Assembly: GCA_012295275.1 (NCBI GenBank)
Contig: CM022672.1
Coordinates: forward strand, 33,641,565 to 33,701,753
From: Chrysomallon squamiferum
Taxonomy: Eukaryota > Mollusca > Gastropoda > Neomphalida > Peltospiridae
Length of the DNA stretch: 60,189 nucleotides
Direction of reading: 5' to 3'
Positions 12,680-24,327 of this stretch are shown piece after piece. The translations under genes and the position numbers were made by a program. The notes beneath the pieces are model-generated. The model was not told the DNA's origin, searched no databases, and saw only the letters and a program-made list of their open reading frames with translations. Position 1 is the stretch's first letter. Each line of letters starts with the position of its first letter.

Positions 12680-14736
12680 CTGAAAAAAAAAGAAAAAAAA
12701 GAATAAATATACCTTTAACATTTTATTTTATTAAAATATACACCATAATTGAATATAAATCTATGTAATTATAAAATGTTAGAAAAGAAAATCGCTATAA
12801 AATATATGAAAAAGAACATTTGAATTATGCACAGTTAAGCCACCTATTTCACGTTTCTTATTTCACATATGCTATACCTGACGACTTTAAATAATTATCT
12901 TTTAAATAGCAAAAGTTATTTTTCTTTTGTTGTTACCAATAACATATTTAATCAATATGTTACAGAAATAATTTTGATATCGTTAATTATTTATCCTACA
13001 TATTTCATACCATTGTCTGCCATATTAGCAAAGTAGCAAAGCTGATCAACAGTGGGTCTGATTAGAAGACCTTCCAAACTTGGAAATAGATGAGTTTTCT
13101 GTGGACAGAAAAAGATATTTTGCTTTGCAAATGTCTGGAATGATCCATCAACCACAGGAAGCAAAGTCAGTCCTTCAAGGCAAGTGTATGAAGATGAAGA
13201 TGAGAGGAGAGCATATGTCAAAAGATGTTGTTTTTCCTCATCACTATAGCGAATGTACTGATCTGAAGTTTTCAGCAAGTTACACAGCCCTTCTGGACTG
13301 ACTTTGGACACACAGCTCACAATTTTTTTTCACAATTTGATCTGGAAGCTTCACAACATTCTTTCCATAATCCAGATACGTCTTTGTGACTGTATTGAAA
13401 ACTGATAGTTCAACTGATGGTTGCTCATTCAGACCAAGAATAATATCTTTCATTAGAAGCCATTTTCCCCCATCGACTTCACTGAAAAATGCTTTTGTTT
13501 TAAACAGTTTTTTGTAAAATGGCTTCAAGAAATCTTTCCAATGAGCAGGACGCTTTGAATCATCAGGAAATGAACCATAAAAGAGATCAACATCTTCAGT
13601 GGAATTATTTCTTTCCTGGGATAGTTTTCTGAGTTCTTTAATGAGTATAATGTAAGCTTCTGGAAGAGCTTCTGAAATCAGACAGTGATTCCAGTCATCT
13701 TGTTTTTCCTGATCTCGAGACCATTTAACTTCTCTGCGATCTTGAGTTAGTGCAAAAAAGCCATTGACGTGAACAGGCAAGCCTGTATTATTTCCTGCAC
13801 TAAGAGGCAGAGGTAGAAAACAAAAAATATGTCCTTTCATTAGGTCTTCGTCTGTCAGAGGATAAGCAACACCAACATAAGGTGAGTAAGAAAGGTCTGT
13901 ATCAGAACAAAGATTTCTGAGGGTCTGAGATACTGGTTCTGCCATGTAGAAATTCACCACCATCCAGTCATGTGAGTTGCATAGGGTAGGATGTCCAGAA
14001 CTGAACTTTACTGTTTCAACAGAAAACCGATATGTAGAATGAAATGACTTAGGTGGGATCTTGCCACCAGCATGTTCAAGCTCTATTTGGAATAGTTTTC
14101 TTTCTCCACGAACACGATTTAAATATTGTGTGGCTATGTTGACAGTATAAATTGTTTCTGCATTCGACAAGGAGCCAGCTCTCCTAAAAAGAGATATTTT
14201 CTCGAGAGACTTTAGAAAGAGAAGGATCATTTCTGCCTCTGAAATGAAATTTTCAAAGATATTTGTTATATTTTCTTCTGTATACACGTTTTGCGAAAGA
14301 TCGGATTGAACCAGTCGCAGTGGAAACCAGAATAAAGTGCCATTGTAGAATCTACTATTTAAGAAAGATTGTGAAAAATCAAATGTTCCGCCAAAGACAT
14401 TAATAAGTGCTTTCAGTGTATGATCATCCAAGTTCTCTAGTTTTCTCATAAGACAGACTTCATCTTTTGGCTGATGTGGATTAATAAAAAGGATCCATTC
14501 CCCACTGACAGTGCAAAGCCAGTCTGAAATAAAACGTAGCTATTTTGAATCTGTTCTATAGACCTGGCCAACATTTCTTTAAACGATGATTAAATTGAAG
14601 ACAAACAACAGGAAGGTGTACAAGGCAGCAAAATCAATTTAAAAACTATCATGTGAAAATGTGTACTGCTTTAAACAAAAACTTTATTTTTTTTTTAATT
14701 TCTCTCTTAGTTAGATTTATTTTAATATAGATACAA

Positions 14737-14768
<32 letters not shown>

Positions 14769-16612
14769 CAGTTAAAAGAGAAGAAAAATTTATTCCGTGA
14801 TATAACACTGAAATAGTTATCTGCTATAACCTGTTTTATATTGGAATAGTCAATTGCATTTTATTAATGAAAGTGAGTGATGGGTTTAATGCATAAACAA
14901 GGCCTATTCATGTTTCATAGAGTGACAATACATTTGTCCATTGTTATTATCTGGATAAGTTTCTATTTGTACCTGTGAAGTGAAATACAGATTTGAAACC
15001 CAGTCCATAGCGTCCTACTTTAAGACGGTCTTTTTCTTTCATGCTGCTCTGGATCATTTGGATTCCTAACCAGTCTTTTTCAGTGAACAGTGCATCATTG
15101 AACACACAGAGGCCAGGACCCTGTAATAATAGAAACAGTGTATAAGTATAGTTTTATTGTTTGATATAGAATTTCCACCAGTAGATTTGTTAGCTATTAT
15201 TATATTCGTAATATGTTTAAAAATTTAAATAAAGAAAGAAAGAATGCAAATGTTTTTTTTATCTTTTTACATTTTCCTACCACGACAGAGATTGCTTTGC
15301 ATGTAATATACATCCATGGTTAGAAGAATATTTTTATCAAACTGTAAATGTGTCTACACAATTGGGTAAAAACATCAGCAGTTTTCTGAATCATTCAGAA
15401 CAGGAAGAGAGAACATTTTGTAATCTGTGTCAGCCACATTTTCCGACTCTTTATGTTAAAATGTAATTTAATCATATAATACTACCTTTATAATTTGTCC
15501 TTTTGGATCCTGGTCCAGTACTGATTTCAGCTGCTTGATGAGACTAGGCTGTTTTGATATTGTTATTGGAAAGCATTTTCTTTTTTATTTTGCTATGTTT
15601 TATTCTGGCTCTTACTCAAATGTGTTAGTAAGAAAACACTTTTTAAATAAAGAAAATGTCAAGCAACAGACTGAAGTTAGACTGTTTTCCATAGTGTTTG
15701 GCTACACAGCTGATTTATATTATATCATTTTCCTTGTTGGTGAACAATGATTATTTCCAATATCATTATCAATAATAATTACAACAATAACAACAGCAAT
15801 ACAACAACAATAATGACAATACGTTTCATGTTTAATAATATTTAAAGATTATCACAATCTTACATTCAGCTTTTCAGTGCACCCATTCAGCTCAGCCAGA
15901 CATATGTTGTTACTTTGTTCTTCATACACTCAAACATCATTTACACTTCATTTCACGTACCTGCAGTGCTTTCACATGACATGGATTTTCCAGCTTAGCC
16001 AAGTCTTCTGACTTGTTACACTGCTGTTTTTCATATAACACTTTCACCTCCCTAGCACCTGCATCCTCAGCATTCTGTATGATTTCCTGTAACACATTAG
16101 CAATAACAGGTGTCATTGCAAAGCAAACAAAAAGCAGTAGAGTTAGTAACAGTAAAAGTATCATAGTGTAGAAGCGACAGCAGTGACTTGAAAGTTAGCT
16201 TTTACATTTTATTTTATTAATATTAAAGATCAGAATTTAAAAATTTGGAACTGCTTTGAATTTATAATTTTATCATATAATACTACCTTTAAAATCTGTC
16301 CTTTTGGATACTGATCCAGTACTGATTTCAGCTGCTTGATGAGACTAGGCTGTTTCATGCAAGGCAGTCCTTCCTTTAGTTTGCTAGACCCAGAGGAAGC
16401 TGAAATTGTTCTCATTACTTAGAAAAGATAAGTCATTTTAACATGAACAGTATTAAGTAATAACCTTCAAAAGAACTTAAAATCTTAAAATAAAAAAATA
16501 TGTGTGATTTTTTCACACAAAATTTGTTTTAAAAATTAAGTAATTAATCAGAAATAATACAAATGAAATGAAGTGTGTGCTTATTATTCTATTTTTATTT
16601 TTATTACTTTTA

Positions 16613-16679
<67 letters not shown>

Positions 16680-17001
16680 AATTTTAAATTTAAATTAAAA
16701 GAAAATAATTTTCATGTTTAGTAAACTCGAATAGATATGCAAATGATAAATTAATGATGAACAGATCTGTATCAAAAAAGAAACAACTTAGTGGTGAAAT
16801 TAATACAAGAAAAAAAGTTTGTTTTTTAAAAAGGGAAACAGAAATAAACAAATCCACATACCCATTTGATAGTATTAAGTAATAACTTTTAAAGTAACTT
16901 AAATTCTAAAAATAAAAGTATATGTGTAATTTTTTCAAACAAATTTAGTTTTAAAAATTAAGTAATCAGAAATAAAAATGAAATTAAAATTCAACTGTGT
17001 G

Positions 17002-17079
<78 letters not shown>

Positions 17080-17309
17080 TTAAATTTAAATTTAAAAGAA
17101 AAGAATTTTCATGTTTAGTAAACTCGAATGGATATGCAAATGATAAATTAATGATGAACAGATCTGTATCAAAAAAGAAAACTTATTGGTGAAATTAATA
17201 CAAGAAAGTTTGTATTTAAAAAGGGAAACAAAAATAAACAAATCCACATACCCATTTGGCTGCCTTTATCATGCACACTCTCCTTATGTCATGATAAATG
17301 TTGCTGGTT
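5190..17309 (-). CDS. SACS: Sacsin-like gene, six exons, 3' end missing
   Basis: Known role of the family: sacsin is a very large cytoplasmic co-chaperone whose repeats (SIRPT) each begin with an Hsp90-like GHKL ATPase fold, followed in the vertebrate protein by DnaJ and HEPN domains. Seen here: about 3,130 codons over exons 17309-17252, 16399-16287, 16086-15961, 15120-14973, 14523-13011 and 12679-5190, with GT-AG junctions and matching phases. There are three GHKL repeats, with N-boxes IIQNAEDAGA (near residue 40), IIQNADDAGA (about 1345) and LLQNADDAGA (about 2365), and glycine boxes GRYGLGFKSV, GRFGLGFNSV and GQYGVGFNAV. The start ATG (17255-17253) has A at -3 and G at +4, and the N-terminal ubiquitin-like domain of human sacsin is absent. 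Oddities: one-base frameshifts at 13323-13330 and about 9902-9937, and loss of the C-terminus at the gap. It is either a working gene carrying sequencing indels or a young pseudogene. Family assignment is firm; orthology to SACS rather than a paralogue is not. Confidence 0.88.
12680..13010 (-). other. Sacsin-like intron 5
   Basis: A 331-base AT-rich intron with GTATGA donor and polypyrimidine-CAG acceptor. I see no other feature in it. Confidence 0.85.
13011..14523 (-). CDS. SACS: Sacsin-like exon 5, rest of first repeat (frameshifted)
   Basis: The exon runs from acceptor TTTTATTTCAG to donor ATG|GTATGA. It encodes the rest of SIRPT 1, including the second ATPase subdomain (FCFLPLPLSAGNNTGLPVHV, near 13800). 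The frame breaks in a run of eight A at 13323-13330. Reading through with one A fewer restores a continuous frame, SCVSKVSPEGLCNLLKTSDQ, and makes the exit phase fit the next exon exactly. Confidence 0.88.
14524..14972 (-). other. Sacsin-like intron 4
   Basis: A 449-base AT-rich intron with a (TAA)n tract near 14740-14765. No other feature is visible. Confidence 0.85.
14973..15120 (-). CDS. SACS: Sacsin-like exon 4, glycine box of first repeat
   Basis: The acceptor ATTATTACAG and donor GTACAAAT bound 148 bases. They encode GPGLCVFNDALFTEKDW and then GRYGLGFKSVFHFT, the GHKL lid and glycine motif. It leaves one base, which joins the next exon to make Asp. Confidence 0.9.
15121..15960 (-). other. 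Sacsin-like intron 3 with a partial copy of exon 2
   Basis: An 840-base intron. It holds a diverged copy of the 3' part of exon 2 with its donor (see 15486-15548) and short CAA/TAA repeats near 15770-15815. Confidence 0.85.
15486..15548 (-). pseudogene. Partial duplicate of sacsin-like exon 2
   Basis: The copy reads PSLIKQLKSVLDQDPKGQII plus Lys and is followed by the same donor, GTAGTATTATATG. It begins just after an AAAACAG that could act as an acceptor. Against the parent exon it has Tyr to Asp and Leu to Ile changes. It is 63 bases, phase 0 at both ends, and sits downstream of exon 3, out of order for the fold. It is most likely a dead local duplication, though splicing into the message would not break the frame. 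Confidence 0.75.
15961..16086 (-). CDS. SACS: Sacsin-like exon 3, N-box of first GHKL repeat
   Basis: The acceptor TTACAG and donor GTACGTG frame 126 bases (42 codons, phase 0 at both ends). It carries EIIQNAEDAGAREVKVLYE, the ATP-binding N-box. Glu replaces the first Asp of the usual NADDAGA motif; the second Asp is kept. Confidence 0.9.
16287..16399 (-). CDS. SACS: Sacsin-like exon 2, start of first GHKL repeat
   Basis: The acceptor is AACAATTTCAG and the donor AAG|GTAGTATT. The 113 bases plus one carried base give 38 codons, ending SVLDQYPKGQILK. This matches the helix that opens each sacsin repeat, just before the N-box. It leaves phase 0. Confidence 0.85.
16440..17251 (-). repeat. Tandem duplication of about 0.4 kb inside sacsin-like intron 1
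   Basis: Two copies (about 16448-16862 and 16870-17255) share AGTATTAAGTAATAAC, ATGTTTAGTAAACTCGAATA and AATCCACATACCCATTTG. The offset falls from 422 to 390 bases because the inner microsatellites differ: (TG)n(TA)n at 16615-16676 in one, (TTTA)n(TC)n at 17005-17075 in the other. The duplicated unit includes the last bases of exon 1 and its donor. Confidence 0.85.
17252..17309 (-). CDS. SACS: Sacsin-like exon 1 of the model (5'UTR plus start codon)
   Basis: The acceptor TTTTTTTTCAG ends at 17310 and the donor is G|GTATGTGG. The ATG occupies 17255-17253 and one further G precedes the splice, so the second codon (Ala) is split. Spliced to the next exon it reads MASSGSSKLKEG. The context GCCAAATGG is a strong animal start context. 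The acceptor implies at least one more upstream non-coding exon. Supported by splice signals and phase, not by homology. Confidence 0.6.
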
Positions 17310-17379
17310 CTGAAAAAAAAGACAGATAAAAAAATAAATGTTATGTAGGACTGAAAATCTATTGTCTTTACATCTATAA

Positions 17380-18830
17380 TTATTAACAGATGGCGTATGT
17401 TCTCTGATCAAATTGAATTACTAGAAACAAATCAGCCTGGTTTTCGACAAGTTTATTCTATAACTGGGTACAGCGTACTTTATTAGAATTACTAAAAAGA
17501 ACAAAAAAATATGTGCTATGTTTCTACTGATTTTGAAAAAGCTTTGATTCTGTTACTAAAATGGCATATTTTTTTTTTTATGGACAAAAATATGATATTA
17601 ATGGGAAATGTTTGATAATAATATTTAATATGTTTGAAGGTATAAAATCAAGAATTGTACATAAAGCTGTAAATCTGAATATTTTACAGTAAGACAACAG
17701 AAAAATTCAACAGATTTATTATTTATTCAAATGATTTAGTAAATCGTTTAGCCACAGAAAACTGTAAAGGTATTCAATACAATATCAGATTTTCTTGCTA
17801 AAAATATTAATGTATGTCTGTAATATTTTTTTAGAGAGATATAGATATACTTGTGTGTTTTTGTGTTTGTGTTTGTGTGGGTGTATCTCATGTATAGATA
17901 ATAATATGGAAATCGAAATTTTTACTGAGGTTAAATACCTTGGATTTGTTTTAAGTAAATTTGGATCCTTCATAAATACTAAGAAAGGTTTAATGAACCG
18001 AACTTCAAATTTAGTGGATGGTGTATTAAGAAAAATAAAAATAGAGAAAATTTAATATATCACTCGACTGTCAGTTAGATTTGTTTGACAAGATTGTAAA
18101 ACCACTATTATTATATGGGTGTGAAATCTGGTGGTTTAGTAATTTATATGTAATTGAAATACTTCATCTCAAGTTTTACAATAGATATTATGTCTTAATA
18201 AGTCAACACTTAGCTTTATGGTTTATGCTGAATTACGGAGATATCCATTGTCTAAAAGTGTTATAGTAACAATGCTTACATTTTCAACAAAGGTTGTCAA
18301 CTGTAAAGAGTATAAAATGTCTCATCTTGTTATCATTTAACCAGAGTTTAAATCCTGTATCACATCCTTGGTTATTTTGTATAAAAACTACACTAGATGA
18401 ATGTGGTTTATATAACATATATTCATGTCTTGAAGTGAACGTCTTGTGGATACAATATGCTGTTAAAAGAAATTTATGTTATCAAACATGGCACATAGAT
18501 AGGTATTAATTACAATGTGCTTAAAGATGAATTTAATTTAGAGCATTATCTGGTCAAGCTGCCAACAGAAAATGTTAGAACATTATGTAAGTCTAAAACA
18601 AGTAATGTGGAGCTTCCTACAGAAACTTGTAGATGAATACTGAAAGAGATGACAAAATGTGTCATTTATGTCATTCTGATTTTGGTGATGAGTTCCACTT
18701 AGACCAAATGCAATGACATTTCAACATCTGTTTTCTACGAAACAAAAATCTCTTTTGTATAAACTTCCCAATTTTTAGAAATGGTCACTAAAGTCTGTCT
18801 TCCTGATTAAATAATAATTAATACTGAAAA
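17380..18830 (+). mobile_element. Decayed CR1/Jockey-type non-LTR retrotransposon
   Basis: Fragments of a LINE reverse transcriptase occur in order but in shifting frames with stops: ETNQPGFRQVYSITG (near 17430), TDFEKAL (near 17540, the FxDFEKAF region), IIFNMFEGIKSRI (near 17620), VKYLGFVLSKFGSF (near 17930), FDKIVKPLLLYGCEIWWF (near 18085) and a late MCHLCHSDFGDEFH-like zinc-knuckle region (near 18655). The order and motifs match the C-terminal half of CR1/Jockey-type ORF2 proteins. The YxDD catalytic core and endonuclease were not found. It is an old, non-functional copy, oriented opposite to both genes. Confidence 0.75.
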
Positions 18831-20439
18831 TACTGTTCAAATTTATTTTTTATATATGTTCTCTCAATACTGCACGTTGCAGTCCTTAGAGAATTAAACT
18901 TCTTGTCTGGTATATAACTAAAAACTTATACTAATATTAATTACATCTTTACATAGGTACACAGAGTCCTGGATACAAACTCATTTCAGTGATGCTTACT
19001 CTACATACATAAATATAATTTTAGAAGAACAAAAAGAAGGCAACATACAATATTTACAATCTTGTAAATAGTCAGAATATATATTTTCAAAAGAAAAGAA
19101 ATATATCTGTTTTAGAAACGAGAACATTCATGTGAATATACAGTTGAATAAAGGCACAGAAGATGTGAATCTCATGTTCCTGCAACAGTGTTTATCAAAG
19201 GTGTTTGTTCTACACAACAGAAAATATCATATTCTTTATTACAATTTTTATTTTACAATTGAATGTAACAAGATTTCCCATAGTAATAATATACAGAGAT
19301 ACTCAAAAGTGATATTCTTTTTCAGAAATACAAGGTTGACTGCTACATATGTTTTACCCAGAAAAAAATTCAAAGCTGTTAGAGAATAGTTCCAAAATTG
19401 TGTCTGACAAAATTTATTTCATAATGTGTCAATACTATGTGTTCCAAATATTCCTAATGTTTTTTTTCTAACTGTGCAAAGTATATTTCCAATGATATGT
19501 GAAACCAAAGTTGGCAAAATCATTCATCTGCACTAAAGAAAATAATATAATATAAAAAAAAAATTTGTAAATTCATAACTTCACAACTTCACTTCTACTT
19601 GTACTACCAACATAGTTTTTAATGCCAAACCGATCAGATTCAAAAGATCCATATGATGAAATACATTCAGAAGTGAGAAATTAGGAAATATGAAATGTTA
19701 TTTTTCCTTTAACAAGTTATAGGTCTCTTCAGCATCAAGGTACAATCTTTGTGCTAATAAAGTCTATATAATAATAAAAATCAATTCTTGAATAACCTTT
19801 ACTCCGGAAAGCGGGTCTCAAAGCACTTAACAATGAGATTATATTAAAAACAAGTTGACAAAAACTGAATCGATAGATAATTACAGTGTAATAGTATTTA
19901 CAAAAGTTACATGTAAAACAAGCAGAAGGTGATTTTCACTTGGATTAGATGTAAGAAGTTACTTTTGAATAATTTCCGAGAACCTGCTTGAATGTGTACA
20001 TTTTATGATGACAGTGTAAAACCAAAGAGACAGTTATAGCAAGGGAAATATTAAGCTTGTTACATTTAAAACATGTTACATACATAATTAATAATAAAAT
20101 AGGTCATTCTCTTATTCAGTCTTCATCTCCAAGGCATTGCCACATCAGCAATAGGATAAAATAAAAAGCTAAATACTACTCAGTAAGTAATCAAAAATAA
20201 GGTGGCTATTTCTACTTCATAGCAATGGTTGACATACTAAAGTCATGTGACCAAATATTTTGTTTTGTTTTTTGAGAATATATTTCTCTAATACAACAAA
20301 ATGTCAGTTACAAATCAGTTAAACTAGTTTTTACATAGAATGTCATTAATCTAAATAGATATCATTTGACATTATTGCTCACCCGTTATTTTTATAATTT
20401 AGGAAGTACATATTGTTCTGCTAATTACATATTTCAAAC
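18831..20439. other. AT-rich intergenic DNA
   Basis: No coding sequence, RNA gene or clear repeat was recognised. An 85-codon plus-strand frame near 19132-19389 has AT-driven composition and no family resemblance. Confidence 0.5.
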
Positions 20440-21080
20440 CAAAAAGAAAAAGTATGTCCTAATAAAATATTTAAATAAACATTATTTTGTCTGTTGGTGA
20501 AGAAAGTCACTGGTCCTTGTATAACAATTTGAACGTCGTGTTCTGAAAAGGTTTAAGTTGTTTGTTTGTGACTGGTAGCTATGGCAGGTCTACATCGTTC
20601 ACCTCACTTGAATGCAGGACACAGATACGTATTTTCAGTGCGATGATTTATAGCTAAAGCAACGTTAGCTACGTTAACCTTCATAAAATTGTTCAATTAT
20701 GTTTCCCTCTATATTTTCCAGTATCTAAAGACTGTTGATGAATTATATGTTTTTCTAATTTTTTAAAGTATTATATTTTTACATTTTGTCATAAAAGCAT
20801 ACACATGCAAACAATGACATTGTACATAAATATTTTTTTCTTACTATTATTATTTGCACTGTAATTATTTTTGCCTGGTCTTACCTTACTGTTAATCAAT
20901 ATCCAATGAATTTCACCTTTCCATACATTTCCACGCTCCCGTCATTTTGTTTCTCTCAGTGTAAACGTTGTTAGAGGTGTCTGCTGTAGATTTGATATGA
21001 AATCAATAGGAATAGGAAAAAAATTAACATGCTGACACGTCAGCGGGCGTGTCCGTCGCAATGAAATCAAGCAGTTTATT

Positions 21081-21176
21081 GCCTTTTATGGATAAGCGTG
21101 GTTAATGTTTTCCAAGAAAAGAGAAAGCTTCTCTGTCACGTACTTTTCGTGGAAAAGGAAAGTAGACACTGATTGG
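21081..21176 (-). promoter_or_regulatory. Promoter-like CCAAT and TATA-like pair, copy 1
   Basis: On the minus strand a CCAAT box (complement of 21172-21176) is followed about 80 bases downstream by CCATAAAAGGC (21091-21081), within DNA richer in GC than its flanks. It points toward the sacsin-like gene, whose first identified exon is 3.7 kb away. The link to that gene is inferred. Confidence 0.3.
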
Positions 21177-21336
21177 TTGGAGAATTCATGGCAGATTGCG
21201 TTAATAAAGGGACGAGAACTGTGTAGGTAAATTATTGATTAGGCTCGATATCAGTGGCGTCCTTTGGTACTCGCCCTGTTCCCAAATGTGTCATTAAATT
21301 CACGAAAAAAATATTAAAAATAAATTTCAAAAATAT

Positions 21337-21371
<35 letters not shown>

Positions 21372-22656
21372 TTGTAGAATGAGCGTTTTGGCGCAAAATA
21401 AATCCGAGCTGTAGCATAGCGTTTCAGAGAGAGGAGGACGCGACTAAATTTGGTCTAATAATAACAACTTTTTGTGTGTAATACAGATACACAGGCACTG
21501 TAAGCAAAGTTGATTTTATCGCTATATATTTCCTTTCTTATAAACTCAGTTAAAATGAATTGTCGTACTGTATTTGGAGCGCCACAAATAATCTAAATTA
21601 AAATTGTGTCTGCGCATTTGTAACTATGACGTCGAACTCACGTTAATGAGTCAACATAAAAAAATAAATAAACAAATATAAAAATCCAGTGCACTGTCAA
21701 ATGTGACCCGATTTGTCATGTGTCAAATTATAAATACAACCGCATAGAGACTGTTAAACGTAATGCCGAGAAGGAATGACAGATGTTTTTTTTTTTTTTT
21801 TTTTTATGTCAGTGGCTCTTTCTGGTTTTGAATTTTTTAAAACACATGCACTATTTGAAGCTGGGTATTATTCTATGTTTAGTTTCAAACTCTCAAAATA
21901 AATTAGTTTTCGTTTTGTTTCCACCAGCCGAATACAATGGGGTTTTTTTTGTTTTGTTTTTTTTGTAGTTCTTTATTGTTGTCAAGACGTTTTGTTTATC
22001 TGTGTCTGAATTATACCTTTTATGTGTGCGCTCTACTGTTTCAAACTTAAAAGAAAAGTATGTTCTAATAAAATATTTAAATAAACATTATTTTGTTTGT
22101 TGGTGAAGAAAGTCACTGGTCCTTGTATAACAATTTGAACGTCGTGTTCTGAAAAGGTTTAAGTTGTTTGTTTGTGACTGGTAGCTATGGCAGGTCTACT
22201 TCGTTCACCTCACTTGAATGCAGGACACAGATACGTATTTTCAGTGCGATGATTTATAGCTAAAGCAACGTTAGCTACGTTAACCTTCATAAAATTGTTC
22301 AATTATGTTTCCCTCTATATTTTCCAGTATCTAAAGACTGTTGAAGAATTATATGTTTCTTTAATTTTTTAACCGTATTATATTTTTACATTTTATCATA
22401 AAAGCATACACATGCAAACAATGACATTGTACATAAATATTTTTTTCTTACTATTATTATTTGCAGTGTAATTTCATTGTATTTATTTATTAACTACAAA
22501 TAAATTATTTTTGCCTGGTCTTACCTTACTGTTAATCAATATCCAATGAATTTCACCTTTCCATACATTTCCACGCTCCCATCATTTTGTTTCTCTCAGT
22601 GTAAACGTTGTTTGAGGTGTCTGCTGTAGATTTGATATGAAATCAAGCAGTTTATT

Positions 22657-22752
22657 GCCTTTTATGGATAAGCGTGGTTAATGTTTTCCAAGAAAAGAGA
22701 AAGCTTCTCTGTCACGTACTTTTCGTGGAAAAGGAAAGTAGACACTGATTGG
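22657..22752 (-). promoter_or_regulatory. Promoter-like CCAAT and TATA-like pair, copy 2
   Basis: The same motif pair is preserved in the second module (CCAAT at 22752-22748, TATA-like at 22667-22657). If either copy is a promoter, the sacsin-like gene could have two alternative start sites. Confidence 0.3.
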
Positions 22753-22908
22753 TTGGAGAATTCATGGCAGATTGCGTTAATAAAGGGACGAGAACTGTGT
22801 AGGTAAATTATTGATTAGGCTCGATATCAGTGGCGTCCTTTGGTACTCGCCCTGTTCCCAAATGTGTCATTAAATTCACGAAAAAAATATTAAAAATAAA
22901 TTTCAAAA

Positions 22909-22940
<32 letters not shown>

Positions 22941-23600
22941 CTTGTAGAATGAGCGTTTTGGCGCAAAATAAATCCGAGCTGTAGCGTAGCGTTTTAGAGA
23001 GAGGAGGACGCTACTAAATTTGGTCTAATAATAACAACTTTTTGTTTGTAATACAGATACACAGGCACTGTAAGCAAAGTTAATTTTATCTCTATATATT
23101 TCCTTTCTTATAAACTCAGTTAAAATGAATTGTCGTACTGTATTTGGAGCGCCACAAATAATCTAAATTAAAATTGTGTCTGCGCATTTGTAACTATGAC
23201 TTCGAACTCACGTTAATGAGTCAACATAAAAAAATAAATAAAAAAATATGAAAATCCAGTGCACTGTCAAATGTGACCCGATTTGTCATGTGTCAAATTA
23301 TAAATACAACCGCATAGAGACTGTTAAACGTAATGCCGAGAAGGAATGACAGATGTTTTTTTTTATTTTTTTTTTTATGTCAGTGGCTCTTTCTGGTTTT
23401 GAATTTTTTTAAACACATGCACTATTTGAAGCTGGGTATTATTCTATGTTTAGTTTCAAACTCTCAAAATAAATTAGTTTTCGTTTTGTTTCCACCAGCC
23501 GAATACAATGGGTTTTTTTTGTTTGTTTTTTTTGTAGTTCTTCGTTGTTTTGTTTATCTGTGTCTGAATTACACCTTTTATGTGTGCGCTCTACTGTTGT

Positions 23601-24284
23601 TTGTTAAAGCCTGAGTCGCAGACGACGATTACGTAATACACAGCTTCACATGTATTCACAAATCCACCAGCTCACCGTATAATTTATTATTTTTTATTTC
23701 ACTCATCATCTTTTTTTCCAATTTCACACACACACGCGCACACACACACACACGTTTCACTCTTCACAGGAGTGTACTTCTTAGAAGCGTGCAGGACACA
23801 ATAAATTAAGAATTTATGAAGAAACAAACAAAAACAAACTTTAAAATTTCGTGTTGTATTCACATAGCAGGTAGTTTATTTAAATTATTGTTTAAAAATC
23901 ATTTGATTTACTAAACTGTACAAAACATTTCAGCTAACATTAATATTTTTGCCTCTGAATAAAATACAATTAAAAAAAATAAAAAGATTAATAATAAACA
24001 AAACAAAAATATAAATAATAGTTCACAATTTGCATATTTTATTGTTTTAAACATCTCTGAAAAATAATGACAGTATTTTGCATAATGTTCAAAGGAAAAT
24101 ATAGATCATTTTAGTATGACATTTAGTAGGTTGTTAATATAACTGAAAATCTGTATTACTTTATCAAACAATTTATAGTTTTTGTTTTCATTTTGTTTCA
24201 AAAAGTTTTCCAACATACCTATATAGAGAGAGGAGATAGAGTGAGAGAATAATAAATACTTATAATAAAAACTACAACAACAAC

Positions 24285-24327
<43 letters not shown>

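Larger units (their letters stand above)
20440..23600. repeat. Tandem duplication of a 1.6 kb module
   Basis: Copy 1 (about 20450-22035) and copy 2 (about 22056-23597) are nearly identical. Anchors such as AGTATGTYCTAATAAAATAT are offset by 1606 bases. Copy 1 alone has about 65 bases (near 21005-21065, including TGACACGTCAGCGGGCGTGT) lying between two GAAATCAA direct repeats. Copy 2 alone has a short insertion near 22470-22505. A (TAA)n and a poly(T) tract vary in length between copies. No open frame or transposon terminus is evident. Confidence 0.9.

Noticed and set aside
17785-18509. Intact genes in the plus-strand frames after the sacsin-like gene
   Set aside because: These pieces are reverse-transcriptase fragments in different frames, so they are part of a dead LINE.
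20440-23600. Pair of LTRs
   Set aside because: The two direct repeats abut with no internal region, primer-binding site or polypurine tract, and no TG...CA ends were found. A tandem duplication explains them better.
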